DNA from: an uncultured Psychroserpens sp.
Lineage (GTDB): Bacteria > Bacteroidota > Bacteroidia > Flavobacteriales > Flavobacteriaceae
Reading direction: 5' to 3'
Length of the DNA stretch: 64,000 nt
Assembly (NCBI RefSeq): GCF_947500255.1
Contig: NZ_CANMRL010000005.1
Span: 1-64,000, forward strand
The position numbers were made by a program, and so were the translations under genes. Below are positions 18,877-28,036 of this stretch, piece by piece; within the stretch, counting starts at the first letter, position 1; the number at the start of each line of letters is the position of its first letter. Under the pieces are notes generated by a model. That model made no database searches. It was not told the DNA's origin and was given only the letters and a program-made list of their open reading frames with translations.

Positions 18877-19774
18877 GTTTCGTATGTTTAGTTAACCATT
18901 CATTTCTAAGATCTTCCGATATTTTACCAGTACCATCATGTTTCCAACCAGGTGGCTTAAGAAGATATAGAATTCTGTTTTTTAGCGATTTCCGACCAGA
19001 AAAAGCATCTTTAAACATATGAATCCATTCAACAAATGCAATTTTTATTGGATTATATGTATGTATATTTTTAACTAAGCCATAGACTACTTTTTCATCT
19101 TCTAATTCGGGTTGAAATGTGCCAAACAATTTATCCCAAATGATCAAAATCCCTGCATGATTTCTATCCAAGTACAATGGGTTTTTGCCATGATGAACAC
19201 GATGATGAGATGGTGTATTAAAAACCGCTTCAAACCAGCGTGGCAATTTATTTATGGTTTCTGTATGTATCCAAAATTGATATAGCAAACTTATTGACAT
19301 CTGTAGGAGTATCATTCCAGGATGAAACCCTAAAAGTGGCAGCCAAAGCCAAAAGACAAAAGAATAAAAACCACCAGACCATGTTTGGCGTAACGCTGTG
19401 CTTAAATTGTAGTGTTGTGATGAATGATGTACGACATGTGATGCCCAAAATAATCGACATTCATGAGATATACGATGAAACCAATAATAGGCCAGATCAT
19501 CAGCAAAGAAAATAAGTATGAAGCTCCACCAAACAATAGGAATGGTAAACAACCTAAAATTTTCATAAATAAAGAAAAAGGCAACCAACACAATGGCTTT
19601 ACTAAAAAAACCTAGAAAAACGTTGCCTAATCCCATAGCAATAGAGGAGAAGGCATCTTTGGTCTCATAGGTTTTAATGTCCTGCTTTATTGTAACATAT
19701 AATTCCAATAGCATAGAGGCTATAAAAAAAGGAATAGCAAATAATATGATATTTGGAAAATTGGGATCTTGCAT
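18866..19774 (-). CDS. Sterol desaturase/fatty acid hydroxylase family membrane enzyme
   Basis: A 302-residue integral membrane di-iron oxygenase. About four or five hydrophobic segments surround the His clusters HRISHECRLFWASHVVHHSS, then HTETIN, and HHRVHHGKN, the canonical eight-His pattern of the family. Members hydroxylate or desaturate lipids such as sterols, fatty acids and carotenoids. The substrate here is unknown. Stop and start overlap with the downstream SDR, which implies translational coupling and perhaps sequential oxidation of the same lipid. Confidence 0.88.
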   Translation of the reverse strand: MQDPNFPNIILFAIPFFIASMLLELYVTIKQDIKTYETKDAFSSIAMGLGNVFLGFFSKAIVLVAFFFIYENFRLFTIPIVWWSFILIFFADDLAYYWFHRISHECRLFWASHVVHHSSQHYNLSTALRQTWSGGFYSFVFWLWLPLLGFHPGMILLQMSISLLYQFWIHTETINKLPRWFEAVFNTPSHHRVHHGKNPLYLDRNHAGILIIWDKLFGTFQPELEDEKVVYGLVKNIHTYNPIKIAFVEWIHMFKDAFSGRKSLKNRILYLLKPPGWKHDGTGKISEDLRNEWLTKHTKHDV

Positions 19775-19888
19775 AAGTCTCTTTCGGTTTTAGCTAAAGT
19801 ACGAAATTGTGAAAAATCTGTATATTTACAGTTTTCAATTTTTAAGCAAAAATTACAGATATTAATTTTGCAATGAAGTTAACAAACT

Positions 19889-20578
19889 ATGAAATTAAAA
19901 CTCACCTTACTTATTATTTTATTCATTTCGGTAAAATCAATCGCTCAAGTAGAATCTGGTAAAACAGGTGCTTGGTATATGTATTTTTTCGATCATCAAT
20001 TTAAAGAAAGTCAATTTGGAATTCAAGGCGATGTTCAATATCGTAATTGGAACTTAGGTGGCGATTTAGAACAATTGCTGCTGCGTTCAGGAGTTACTTA
20101 TAGACCTAAAGGAGTAAATGCAAAATTTACATTGGGTTATGCTCACATCACAACAGGAACATTTGGCGATAGTGATGATACATCAACAGAGAGTAGAATC
20201 TATCAGGAAGCACTCTTGCCTCACAAATTAGGAAATCGTGTATATCTTACGCATCGCTTTAGATATGAACAACGTTTTGTAGAAGATCAAGATTTCAGAA
20301 CTCGATATCGTTATAACTTATTTATGAATGTGCCTTTTAATAAGAGTACTTTAGAAAAAGGAGCTTTATATGCTGCTTTATACAATGAATTATTTGTTAA
20401 TGGTCAGCGTGATATTGGAGATAATAGAGAGGTTGAGTTTTTTGACCGTAATCGTACCTATCTTGGCGTTGGTTATGTGTTGAAACCTGGTATGAAATTT
20501 CAATTGGGTTGGATGAATCAAAAAACAAACGGTGTTGGAAAAGCACAACTACAATTGAGTTTTCATCATAATTTCTAA
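19889..20578 (+). CDS. DUF2490 outer-membrane beta-barrel-like protein
   Basis: A 229-residue protein with a signal peptide (cleavage after SIAQ) and alternating amphipathic strands rich in aromatic residues. It opens with KTGAWYMYFFDHQF and ends in an aromatic LQLSFHHNF strand, typical of outer-membrane barrels. The pattern matches the DUF2490 family, which is common in Bacteroidota and has no defined function. A TAATTTTG box at 19863-19870 could be its -7 element. It precedes menC by 72 bp with no obvious functional link. Confidence 0.75.
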   Translation: MKLKLTLLIILFISVKSIAQVESGKTGAWYMYFFDHQFKESQFGIQGDVQYRNWNLGGDLEQLLLRSGVTYRPKGVNAKFTLGYAHITTGTFGDSDDTSTESRIYQEALLPHKLGNRVYLTHRFRYEQRFVEDQDFRTRYRYNLFMNVPFNKSTLEKGALYAALYNELFVNGQRDIGDNREVEFFDRNRTYLGVGYVLKPGMKFQLGWMNQKTNGVGKAQLQLSFHHNF

Positions 20579-20612
20579 TAAGAATCGTCATACATCTTGC
20601 GCTTAGATTTAG

Positions 20613-20620
20613 TATTTTTG
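20613..20620 (+). promoter_or_regulatory. Candidate -7 box for menC operon
   Basis: TATTTTTG matches TAnnTTTG and lies 30 bases before the menC ATG. Two GAATTC hexamers flank a short loop between it and the start codon. The -33 region has a TTG at 20597, but the spacing is short. Confidence 0.4.
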
Positions 20621-20650
20621 TAGCGAATTCATCTACTGAATTCATAAACT

Positions 20651-21685
20651 ATGATTGCAACTTACAAACCGTATATACTCAATTTTAAAAAAGCCAGTGG
20701 TACTTCTAGAGGGATTTTGAAAACTAAGGAGACTTGGTTCATTGTTCTTAATGATCAGGGTAAAATTGGCATAGGCGAATGTGGTATGTTTAAAGGTTTG
20801 AGCTGCGATGATAAGCCAGATTTTGAATCAAAATTACAATGGGCTTGTGAACATATTGATTTGGGATTGGAAGTATTATTGGATGAGCTTGTTACATTTC
20901 CTAGTATTCAATTTGGATTGGAAATGGCATTCAAGTCCTTGTCAAGTGATTCTGGTTTTGATTTGTTCCCTTCAGAATTCACAAAAGGTCATGCGTCTAT
21001 ACCTATTAATGGCCTCATTTGGATGGGGAGTGAAGGCTTTATGAAAAGTCAAATTACCGAAAAGCTTAATGCTGGTTTCAATTGTATTAAAATGAAAATT
21101 GGAGCTATAGATTTTGAAACCGAATTAAATCTGTTGAAATCTATTAGGAAAGAGTTTTCGGCAAGTGATATTGAGTTACGAGTTGATGCCAATGGAGCTT
21201 TTTCTCCAGATGAAGCGTTAGAAAAGTTAAAGCGATTATCAGAATTTGATTTGCATTCAATCGAACAACCAATTAAACAAGGACAATGGGAAAATATGGC
21301 CCAATTATGTGAGAACACGCCTTTGGATATTGCTTTAGATGAAGAATTGATTGGTGTATTTTCTAATAATAAAAAGAAGAAATTACTTGAAAGTATTAAT
21401 CCACAGTATATCATTTTGAAACCGACTTTAGTTGGAGGTTTTAAAGGAAGTCAAAACTGGATAGATCTCGCAGATCAGCAACAAATTGGTTGGTGGATTA
21501 CAAGTGCCTTAGAAAGTAATATTGGCTTGAATGCCATAGCGCAATGGACATATATGCTTAACAATGATTTGCCACAAGGTCTTGGAACAGGTAGTTTGTT
21601 TACAAATAATTTTGATTCGCCATTAGTAGTAAAAAATGGTACATTGCGTTACGAAAAGCATACATCTTGGAATTTTAATATTTAA
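20651..21685 (+). CDS. menC: o-Succinylbenzoate synthase
   Basis: An enolase-superfamily enzyme of 344 residues that dehydrates SHCHC to o-succinylbenzoate. It has the KMKIG strand carrying the catalytic Lys, the metal-binding VDANGAF, then SIEQPI and LDEEL with the acidic ligands. The second catalytic Lys is in YIILKPTLVGG, and ITSALESNIGL follows near the end. Motif order and length match MenC. It starts an operon with the CPBP protease (2 bp spacing) and menE. Confidence 0.93.
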   Translation: MIATYKPYILNFKKASGTSRGILKTKETWFIVLNDQGKIGIGECGMFKGLSCDDKPDFESKLQWACEHIDLGLEVLLDELVTFPSIQFGLEMAFKSLSSDSGFDLFPSEFTKGHASIPINGLIWMGSEGFMKSQITEKLNAGFNCIKMKIGAIDFETELNLLKSIRKEFSASDIELRVDANGAFSPDEALEKLKRLSEFDLHSIEQPIKQGQWENMAQLCENTPLDIALDEELIGVFSNNKKKKLLESINPQYIILKPTLVGGFKGSQNWIDLADQQQIGWWITSALESNIGLNAIAQWTYMLNNDLPQGLGTGSLFTNNFDSPLVVKNGTLRYEKHTSWNFNI

Positions 21686-21687
21686 CT

Positions 21688-22632
21688 ATGAATTATTTAC
21701 AACAAGCGTACAAAGGAGAAAATGAAGGATGGAAAGTGATTTTGACAGTTTTAATTGTATCTGGTCTCTTTATATTTAATCTAATTTTTTTAATATTTTT
21801 TGGTGATGGTTTTGATGTTATAGAAGAGCAAAAAAAAATGTTAGAGTTAGTGCCAAGTAAAAACTTTTGGTTGGCCATTAATTTGTTGCCTTTTGCAGTG
21901 CTATTGCTACTTTTATTTTTATTGGTTAAATTTTTGCACAAACGAAGCATTAAGTCGTTAACTACAGCACGAAACAAAATAGACTGGAAGCGTGCTTTCT
22001 TTTCATTCTCACTAATTGTTGTCATCACACTTGGGTTATTTGCATTTAGTTACTTTTCAGACCCTTCTTTCGTTGAGTTTCAATTGGACCCTGTAAAATT
22101 TACCATATTGGTTATTGTGAGTTTACTTTTATTTCCTCTTCAAATTGGTTTGGAAGAGTACTTATTTAGAGGTTATTTAATGCAGCAGCTTGCTGTTGTA
22201 GTAAAAAACAGATGGTTTCCTTTGATATTGACTTCAGTACTATTTGGAGTGCTTCATGGTGGAAACCCTGAAGTAGATGAAATGGGACCGATTATTATGA
22301 TATTTTACATTGGAACAGGTTTAATGCTAGGTATTATGACATTAATGGATGATGGCTTAGAATTGGCTTTAGGCTTTCATTTAGGAAATAATTTGTTGGC
22401 TGCTTTATTAGTAACTTCAGATTGGTCTGCTTTGCAAACAGATGCTGTTTTTAGATATACTGCTGAAGAGGCTACCAATCAAGTTTCTGAGATTTTGATT
22501 CCTATTTTAGTAATATACCCAATTATTCTATTCATATTCGCCAAAAAATATAAATGGCGTAATTGGAAAGCCAATTTATTTGGTAGAGTTATAGAACCTG
22601 CTCAAGAAGACTACAAAATTATAGGCGAATAG
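21688..22632 (+). CDS. CPBP family intramembrane metalloprotease
   Basis: A polytopic membrane protein of 314 residues with about eight hydrophobic segments. The CAAX-protease/bacteriocin-processing (Abi) motifs are all present: EEYLFRGYLMQ (EExxxR), FGVLHGG (FxxxH), and FHLGNNLLAAL (HxxxN). These Glu and His residues are the expected zinc or catalytic ligands. Its substrate is unknown. It is wedged between menC and menE (2 and 14 bp spacing), so it is coexpressed with them, though it has no evident place in the pathway. Confidence 0.85.
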   Translation: MNYLQQAYKGENEGWKVILTVLIVSGLFIFNLIFLIFFGDGFDVIEEQKKMLELVPSKNFWLAINLLPFAVLLLLLFLLVKFLHKRSIKSLTTARNKIDWKRAFFSFSLIVVITLGLFAFSYFSDPSFVEFQLDPVKFTILVIVSLLLFPLQIGLEEYLFRGYLMQQLAVVVKNRWFPLILTSVLFGVLHGGNPEVDEMGPIIMIFYIGTGLMLGIMTLMDDGLELALGFHLGNNLLAALLVTSDWSALQTDAVFRYTAEEATNQVSEILIPILVIYPIILFIFAKKYKWRNWKANLFGRVIEPAQEDYKIIGE

Positions 22633-22646
22633 CATTCCATAATTTT

Positions 22647-23708
22647 ATGACACCTACATTTGATAAAATACATTTAAGATTTAAGCTAAATGGTATCCAT
22701 TACAACCATGAAGAACTTAAAGAGATAGCCTACAGTTTAGTTAAGGAAGGTGACGACTATGAGCAAGTAATTGGCAATTTTCTATTAGATTGGATAGATG
22801 ATAAAGACCATGTTTTGGTGAATACTTCTGGTTCGACAGGATTGCCAAAAACGATAATGCTTAAAAAACAAGCCATGGTTAATTCGGCAATAATGACAGG
22901 CGATTTTTTTGGATTACTACCAGGAGATAAGGCGTTGCATTGTTTGCCAAGTCAGTATATAGCAGGTAAAATGATGCTTGTTAGAGCTATGATACTAGGA
23001 CTTGAATTGGATTTGGTGTCTCCTTCTACGATACCAGCTTATGATAATTTAAAGCACTACGATTTCTGTGCGATGATTCCGTTACAACTTAAAAACTCAT
23101 TACAGCGTTTAACGAATATTAAAACGCTAATAGTTGGAGGAGCCTCAGTGTCTAAAGCGCTAAAATCAACACTACAGAATGTAAAAGCAAAAGTCTTTGA
23201 AACCTATGGAATGACTGAAACGGTTAGCCACATTGCAGTGAGACAACTTAATAAAAATTCTGATAATGCATATTTTCAAGTGTTACGTGATATCCAAATA
23301 TCTACAGATGATAGAAGCTGTTTAATAATAGATGCTAAAAAACTGTCTGATGAGAAAATAATCACAAATGATATTATAGAGATAGTATCATCAACAGAAT
23401 TTAATATTATTGGTCGTTTTGATAATATGATTAATTCTGGTGGTGTGAAATTATTTCCTGAATTAATAGAGGCAAAGCTTCAAGATAAAATCAAAACACG
23501 TTTTTTTATTACTTCAGAAGCTGACAAAGACCTTGGGCGAAAAGTTGTTCTTGTATTAGAAAGTGACTCAAATGTGTTAGAACCTTTAGTGTTTCAAGAT
23601 TTAAAAAAGTTTGAGGTACCCAAATCAGTATACCATATTTCAAAGTTTATCCAAACTGAAACAGGAAAGCTGCAACGACAAAAGACTTTGGAAGCAGCAA
23701 TTAATTAA
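22647..23708 (+). CDS. menE: o-Succinylbenzoate-CoA ligase (AMP-binding)
   Basis: An adenylate-forming enzyme of 353 residues, short for the superfamily but usual for flavobacterial MenE. The P-loop is NTSGSTGLPKTIML, followed by VGGASVSKAL, the FETYGMTETVSHIA adenylate motif, GRFDNMINSGGVKLFP, and a C-terminal catalytic Lys in TETGKLQRQK. It activates o-succinylbenzoate for MenB. It ends directly against the stop codon of the convergent MFS gene, with no spacer. Confidence 0.92.
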   Translation: MTPTFDKIHLRFKLNGIHYNHEELKEIAYSLVKEGDDYEQVIGNFLLDWIDDKDHVLVNTSGSTGLPKTIMLKKQAMVNSAIMTGDFFGLLPGDKALHCLPSQYIAGKMMLVRAMILGLELDLVSPSTIPAYDNLKHYDFCAMIPLQLKNSLQRLTNIKTLIVGGASVSKALKSTLQNVKAKVFETYGMTETVSHIAVRQLNKNSDNAYFQVLRDIQISTDDRSCLIIDAKKLSDEKIITNDIIEIVSSTEFNIIGRFDNMINSGGVKLFPELIEAKLQDKIKTRFFITSEADKDLGRKVVLVLESDSNVLEPLVFQDLKKFEVPKSVYHISKFIQTETGKLQRQKTLEAAIN

Positions 23709-24977
23709 CTATTTTTTTGTGTGTTTATATAACATAAAAGAAGCGATACATCCAACTACAGCAAATGCAGCCATGATACCAAATACAATCTGGTGTCCAG
23801 TTTCCAGACCTTTATATGCATCTAAAAAATAACCATACAAAAGACCAGCAAAAATATCTGGTGTATAACCAACAATAGATATAAACCCTACAGCTGTACC
23901 TGTAATTGCTAATGGAATCTTTGCCTCTTCCAACGTTGCAAAGTAGAGTACTCTTGCCGAATAAACGCCTAAGGCCATAGTTCCTATAGATAATACAAAT
24001 AATAATGTCGAGCTATCACTAATAATACCTGAAGCAAAAATAAGGCTAGTAATTGTCATTAATAAAAATCCAATGATAATCCATAAAGAGGCTCGCGTAC
24101 GATCAGCTAATAAACCAATGACAACTCCAATAACAGGTCTCATATATAGAAGATATGTACCAATAGTTGCAGCTTCAATCTTATTATAGAGCATAACTTC
24201 TTCGGCATATAGACTAAAAAGATCTGTCATTTTATAACCGTAATAAGCGCATAATATAATGATCATGAGCAACCAAACAGATTTGTACTTTATGACAAGT
24301 TTAAAATTGTCTAAAGTGATGGTCTTTTTTGCAGGTTCTGTTTTTGCAGTATCATTGGTTTTAAACCTCAAAAAGAAAAATACTAAAAGTGCAATCCCCA
24401 TTACCGCAAAAGAGGTGTAAGTAATGACATGTTTAAACGCTTCTCGACGTTCAGCTACAGAGGTGAGTTCAATATCTTTTGTAATGAACAACGAAAAGAT
24501 TAATACACCAGCAGATCCAAATATAGCAGCAACTAAACCACGACCACCATCTAAAAACCCAAAGGCAATTCCTTGTTTATTAGATCCTCCCCAAATTCTA
24601 GTCGCTTTGATCATAGCTGCCCAAAACAAGAAAATAGTAGTAAATCCCCAAAAACCATAGAGTATATGTAGATTGGCAAGTGATGGATATGTTGCAAGAT
24701 ATAAGCCACCAAGTGCAGTAAGCATTAAGGCTACAGACATAAGTATATGAGGTCGAAACTTATCTGCTAATGGACCACCAAATAAATAAGAAAAAAGTGC
24801 AACGGTTCCGTAAGCAGAAAAACAACTTCCTATTTCAAATTGACTTATACCAAAAGACTCGAGAAAAGTAGTTCTAAAAATACGCACTAAAACAAAGGGT
24901 AAAATAAAAACAGCCTCAGCCGCTAATATTAATAATATTATAACATAGGTGGGCTGTTTGTTTGTAGTTTGCTGCAT
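23709..24977 (-). CDS. MFS transporter
   Basis: A 422-residue inner-membrane transporter with twelve predicted helices. The loop between helices 2 and 3 has GGPLADKFRPH, a degenerate form of the MFS signature, and the half-way loop is charged and cytoplasmic (RFKTNDTAKTEPAKK). The substrate is not deducible. It follows the acyl-CoA carboxylase beta gene with 1 bp between them, so it could move a branched-chain or organic acid handled by that enzyme. This is inference only. Confidence 0.8.
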   Translation of the reverse strand: MQQTTNKQPTYVIILLILAAEAVFILPFVLVRIFRTTFLESFGISQFEIGSCFSAYGTVALFSYLFGGPLADKFRPHILMSVALMLTALGGLYLATYPSLANLHILYGFWGFTTIFLFWAAMIKATRIWGGSNKQGIAFGFLDGGRGLVAAIFGSAGVLIFSLFITKDIELTSVAERREAFKHVITYTSFAVMGIALLVFFFLRFKTNDTAKTEPAKKTITLDNFKLVIKYKSVWLLMIIILCAYYGYKMTDLFSLYAEEVMLYNKIEAATIGTYLLYMRPVIGVVIGLLADRTRASLWIIIGFLLMTITSLIFASGIISDSSTLLFVLSIGTMALGVYSARVLYFATLEEAKIPLAITGTAVGFISIVGYTPDIFAGLLYGYFLDAYKGLETGHQIVFGIMAAFAVVGCIASFMLYKHTKK

Positions 24978-24978
24978 C

Positions 24979-26607
24979 TTATACTTGCAACACTCCCATA
25001 TTAAAAGGTCTTTCGATAGGAGCGTGGTTAGCAGCTTCTATTCCCATACTAATCCAGGTTCTAGTATCTAACGGATTAATAACTGCATCAGTCCAAATAC
25101 GTGCAGCCGCATAATATGGCGATACTTGATTGTCATATCTGTTTTTAATTTTATCAAAAAGTTCTTTTTCTTTTTCAGGTGTAATTTTTTCACCTTGTTT
25201 TTCCAGTGAAGCTTTTTCTATTTGTAATAGTACTTTTGCTGCACTATTTCCACTCATTACTGCTAATTCGGCACTAGGCCAAGCTACAATTAATCTTGGA
25301 TCATAGGCTTTTCCACACATGGCATAATTTCCAGCTCCGTAACTATTTCCTATCACAATGGTAAATTTGGGAACCACAGAATTACTTACAGCATTTACCA
25401 TCTTAGCACCATCTTTAATGATTCCACCATGCTCAGATTTACTGCCAACCATAAATCCAGTTACGTCTTGCAAAAAGACCAACGGAATTTTCTTTTGGTT
25501 GCAATTCGCAATAAAACGTGTTGCCTTATCAGCACTGTCATTATAGATCACACCACCAAATTGCATTTCACCTTTTTTAGTTTTTACGAGCTTACGCTGA
25601 TTGGCCACAATACCTACAGCCCAGCCATCAATTCGCGCATAAGCAGTGATAATAGTTTGACCATAGCCTTCTTTGTATTCATCAAATTCAGATGTATCAA
25701 CTAAACGTTTGATAATCTCTCTCATATCATATTGATCTGCTCTTGAACGTGGCAATATACCAAAGATGTCTTCAGGTTTTTCACTAGGTTTTTTTGCGGT
25801 AACACGGTTAAAACCAGCTTTATCATAATCGCCAATTTTATCCATTAAACGCTGGATGGTTTCTAGAGCGTCTTTATCATCTTTTGCCTTATAATCTGTA
25901 ACTCCTGAAATTTCGCAATGGGTTGTCGCACCTCCTAATGTCTCATTATCGATGGTTTCTCCTATAGCGGCTTTCACTAGATAACTTCCTGCTAAGAAAA
26001 TACTTCCCGTTTTATCTACTATTAGAGCTTCATCACTCATAATAGGTAAATACGCACCACCAGCAACACAACTTCCCATAACAGCAGCAATTTGTGTAAT
26101 TCCCATGCTGCTCATCACGGCATTGTTTCTAAATATGCGTCCGAAATGTTCTTTATCGGGAAAAATCTCATCTTGCATTGGTAAATACACACCAGCCGAA
26201 TCCACCAGATATATTATTGGAAGTCTATTTTCAATTGCAATTTCTTGAGCTCTTAAATTCTTTTTACCTGTAATTGGAAACCAAGCTCCAGCCTTTACTG
26301 TAGCATCATTGGCAACAACTATACATTGTTTTCCTTTTACATAACCTATTTTAACGACCACACCACCAGATGGACAACCACCATGTTCTTTATACATGTC
26401 GTCTCCAGCAAAAGCACCAATTTCTACAGAAGATGCTTTTGCATCAAGAAGATAATCGATACGTTCTCTTGCTGTCATTTTACCTTTGGAGTGATGCTTT
26501 TCTATACGTTTTTCACCACCACCAAGTTTAACCCGAGCTAAGCGTTTTTTTAAATCTGAAAGGAGTAATTTATTATGATCTTCGTTTTTATTGAAGTTTA
26601 AATCCAT
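24979..26607 (-). CDS. Acyl-CoA carboxylase, carboxyltransferase (beta) subunit
   Basis: A 542-residue biotin-dependent carboxyltransferase. The N-terminal half contains GGGEKRIEKHHSKGKMTARERI, then GGCPSGGVVVKIG and MGSCVAGGAYLP. The C-terminal half has the carboxybiotin and acyl-CoA sites (LVFLQDVTGFMVG, IGNSYGAGNYAMCGKAYDPR). The sequence most resembles methylcrotonoyl-CoA carboxylase beta, an enzyme of leucine breakdown, though propionyl-CoA or geranyl-CoA carboxylase cannot be excluded. No alpha (biotin) subunit is in the window, so it must be encoded elsewhere. Confidence 0.85.
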   Translation of the reverse strand: MDLNFNKNEDHNKLLLSDLKKRLARVKLGGGEKRIEKHHSKGKMTARERIDYLLDAKASSVEIGAFAGDDMYKEHGGCPSGGVVVKIGYVKGKQCIVVANDATVKAGAWFPITGKKNLRAQEIAIENRLPIIYLVDSAGVYLPMQDEIFPDKEHFGRIFRNNAVMSSMGITQIAAVMGSCVAGGAYLPIMSDEALIVDKTGSIFLAGSYLVKAAIGETIDNETLGGATTHCEISGVTDYKAKDDKDALETIQRLMDKIGDYDKAGFNRVTAKKPSEKPEDIFGILPRSRADQYDMREIIKRLVDTSEFDEYKEGYGQTIITAYARIDGWAVGIVANQRKLVKTKKGEMQFGGVIYNDSADKATRFIANCNQKKIPLVFLQDVTGFMVGSKSEHGGIIKDGAKMVNAVSNSVVPKFTIVIGNSYGAGNYAMCGKAYDPRLIVAWPSAELAVMSGNSAAKVLLQIEKASLEKQGEKITPEKEKELFDKIKNRYDNQVSPYYAAARIWTDAVINPLDTRTWISMGIEAANHAPIERPFNMGVLQV

Positions 26608-26693
26608 AGTGTATTTTATTTCCTACGAATTTACGAAACCCATAACGGATTAAAAAGTGAATAATTTGTTAAAATTAATAACATGGAAATAGT

Positions 26694-26703
26694 TTCCTAG
26701 GAA
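26694..26703. promoter_or_regulatory. Palindromic operator candidate (MarR-type) upstream of the FMN reductase operon
   Basis: TTCCTAGGAA is a perfect 10-bp palindrome, preceded by an overlapping inverted repeat GGAAATAGTTTCC at 26685-26697. It lies just upstream of the -7 box at 26722 and would cover the -33 region. The same core (TTTCC, 2 bases, GGAA) recurs before the pirin gene at 28037. The regulator is inferred to be the MarR gene of this operon. Confidence 0.5.
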
Positions 26704-26721
26704 TATATAATTTTTTTATTG

Positions 26722-26729
26722 TATATTTG
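26722..26729 (+). promoter_or_regulatory. Candidate -7 box of the FMN reductase operon
   Basis: TATATTTG fits TAnnTTTG exactly and is followed after 21 bases by the ATG. The palindrome at 26694-26703 occupies the place of the -33 element. Confidence 0.5.
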
Positions 26730-26750
26730 TACCATCAAACAATAAGACCT

Positions 26751-27281
26751 ATGAAAAAAATAATAACATTTGCAGGAAGCAATAGTAAAAAATCAATTAA
26801 CAAAGAACTAGCAATTTATGCGACAACTCTGGTTGAAGATACTGAAGTAGACGTTTTAGATTTGAATGATTTTGAATTACCTTTATACGGAATTGATTAT
26901 GAGATAGAACATGGTATTCCAGAAAATGCGTATAAATTTTTAGAGCATATTAAATCTTCCAACGGTATTGTTTTATCATTGGCTGAACATAATGGTGCTT
27001 ATGCAACAGTTTTTAAAAACATTTTTGATTGGATGTCACGTATTGATGGTAAATTATGGAGTGATAAACCAATGCTATTAATGGCTACATCACCTGGAGG
27101 TAGAGGAGGTGCTACAGTTTTAGAAATTGCCAAAGGACGTTTCCCTTATATGGGAGGAAATATAGTAGGAACTTTTTCTTTACCTTCTTTTGGCACAAAC
27201 TTTCAAGACGGAACAATAATCAATCAAGAATTGAATGCGCAATTGACTGAAGAAATTAAACAATTTCAAAACAGTTTATAA
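26751..27281 (+). CDS. NADPH-dependent FMN reductase family protein
   Basis: A 176-residue flavodoxin-like reductase. The FMN phosphate loop is FAGSNSKKSINKELA, with further flavin contacts in AEHNGAYATVFKNIFDWMSR and TSPGGRGGATV. Family members (ChrR/azoreductase-like) reduce quinones, azo dyes or metals with NAD(P)H. The ATG at 26751 is chosen over a TTG eight codons upstream, because that TTG lies in the -7 box. It leads an operon with a GNAT protein (3 bp gap) and a MarR regulator. This suggests induction by electrophiles or oxidants. Confidence 0.85.
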   Translation: MKKIITFAGSNSKKSINKELAIYATTLVEDTEVDVLDLNDFELPLYGIDYEIEHGIPENAYKFLEHIKSSNGIVLSLAEHNGAYATVFKNIFDWMSRIDGKLWSDKPMLLMATSPGGRGGATVLEIAKGRFPYMGGNIVGTFSLPSFGTNFQDGTIINQELNAQLTEEIKQFQNSL

Positions 27282-27284
27282 GTT

Positions 27285-27566
27285 ATGGATATAAAACACA
27301 CAGATACAGGAAATAAAGGTCGATTTTATTATGAAGTTGATAGTGTTGAAAAAGGATTAATGACCTATAGTCACGCTGGAGCAGATAAGATCATTATTGA
27401 TCATACCGAAGTTGATCCATCTTTAAAAGGTCAAGGTATTGGCTATAGATTAGTTGAAGCCTCTGTTAACTATGCAAGGGAACAACAAATTAAAATTTTG
27501 CCTTTATGTCCTTTTGCTGCAGCAGTATTCAAAAAGAGAACTGAATATAGTGACGTTTTATTTTAA
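27285..27566 (+). CDS. Small GNAT-fold N-acetyltransferase (YjdJ type)
   Basis: A minimal GNAT of 93 residues, like the stand-alone YjdJ family. The acetyl-CoA site is VDPSLKGQGIGYRLVEASVNYAR, followed by ILPLCPFAAAVFKKR, the diagnostic PxCPF...F motif near the C terminus. It could acetylate a small metabolite or peptide; the substrate is unknown. It lies between the FMN reductase and the MarR gene with 3- and 7-bp spacers, so all three are cotranscribed. Confidence 0.8.
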   Translation: MDIKHTDTGNKGRFYYEVDSVEKGLMTYSHAGADKIIIDHTEVDPSLKGQGIGYRLVEASVNYAREQQIKILPLCPFAAAVFKKRTEYSDVLF

Positions 27567-27573
27567 AATTTAA

Positions 27574-28014
27574 ATGATGGGAGATTTAGCAAAAGATATC
27601 AATTCTAAGTTTGAAAATAATAGGGTGAAAGCCATGCTTAATATTATTTATACAGCTAATTGGATTACAAGTTGTCAAAATGAATTTTTTAAAGACTATG
27701 GCATTTCTCCACAACAGTATAATATTTTAAGAATTTTGAAAGGAGCTGGAGAACCATTAAACGTTCAGATTATTAAAGACCGAATGCTAGAACGCTCACC
27801 TAATGCAACACGCTTGATGGATAAACTTTGCGCGAAGGATTATATAGAACGATTGCCTTCAGCACATGATAGACGTGTAGTTAAGATAGCAATAACTAAA
27901 GAAGGTATTGCTTTATTAGAATCTATTCCAATGAATTTCAATAAGGACCTTCTTAAAAATTTAAATGAAAAAGAAGCAGAACAATTAAGTGATTTGCTAG
28001 ATAAAATGCGATGA
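27574..28014 (+). CDS. MarR family transcriptional regulator
   Basis: A winged-helix regulator of 146 residues. The DNA-recognition region is ISPQQYNILRILKGAGEPLNVQIIKDRM...SPNATRLMDKL, and the wing is LPSAHDRRVVKIAITKEG with the conserved DRR. An N-terminal Cys (near residue 29, SCQNE) and another at CAKDY could sense oxidants. This is speculation. The gene is third in the FMN reductase operon. The two near-identical palindromes at 26694 and 28037 are plausible binding sites, which would make it an autorepressor that also controls the pirin genes. Confidence 0.88.
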   Translation: MMGDLAKDINSKFENNRVKAMLNIIYTANWITSCQNEFFKDYGISPQQYNILRILKGAGEPLNVQIIKDRMLERSPNATRLMDKLCAKDYIERLPSAHDRRVVKIAITKEGIALLESIPMNFNKDLLKNLNEKEAEQLSDLLDKMR

Positions 28015-28036
28015 TCGTATTTTTTTAATCAAATAT

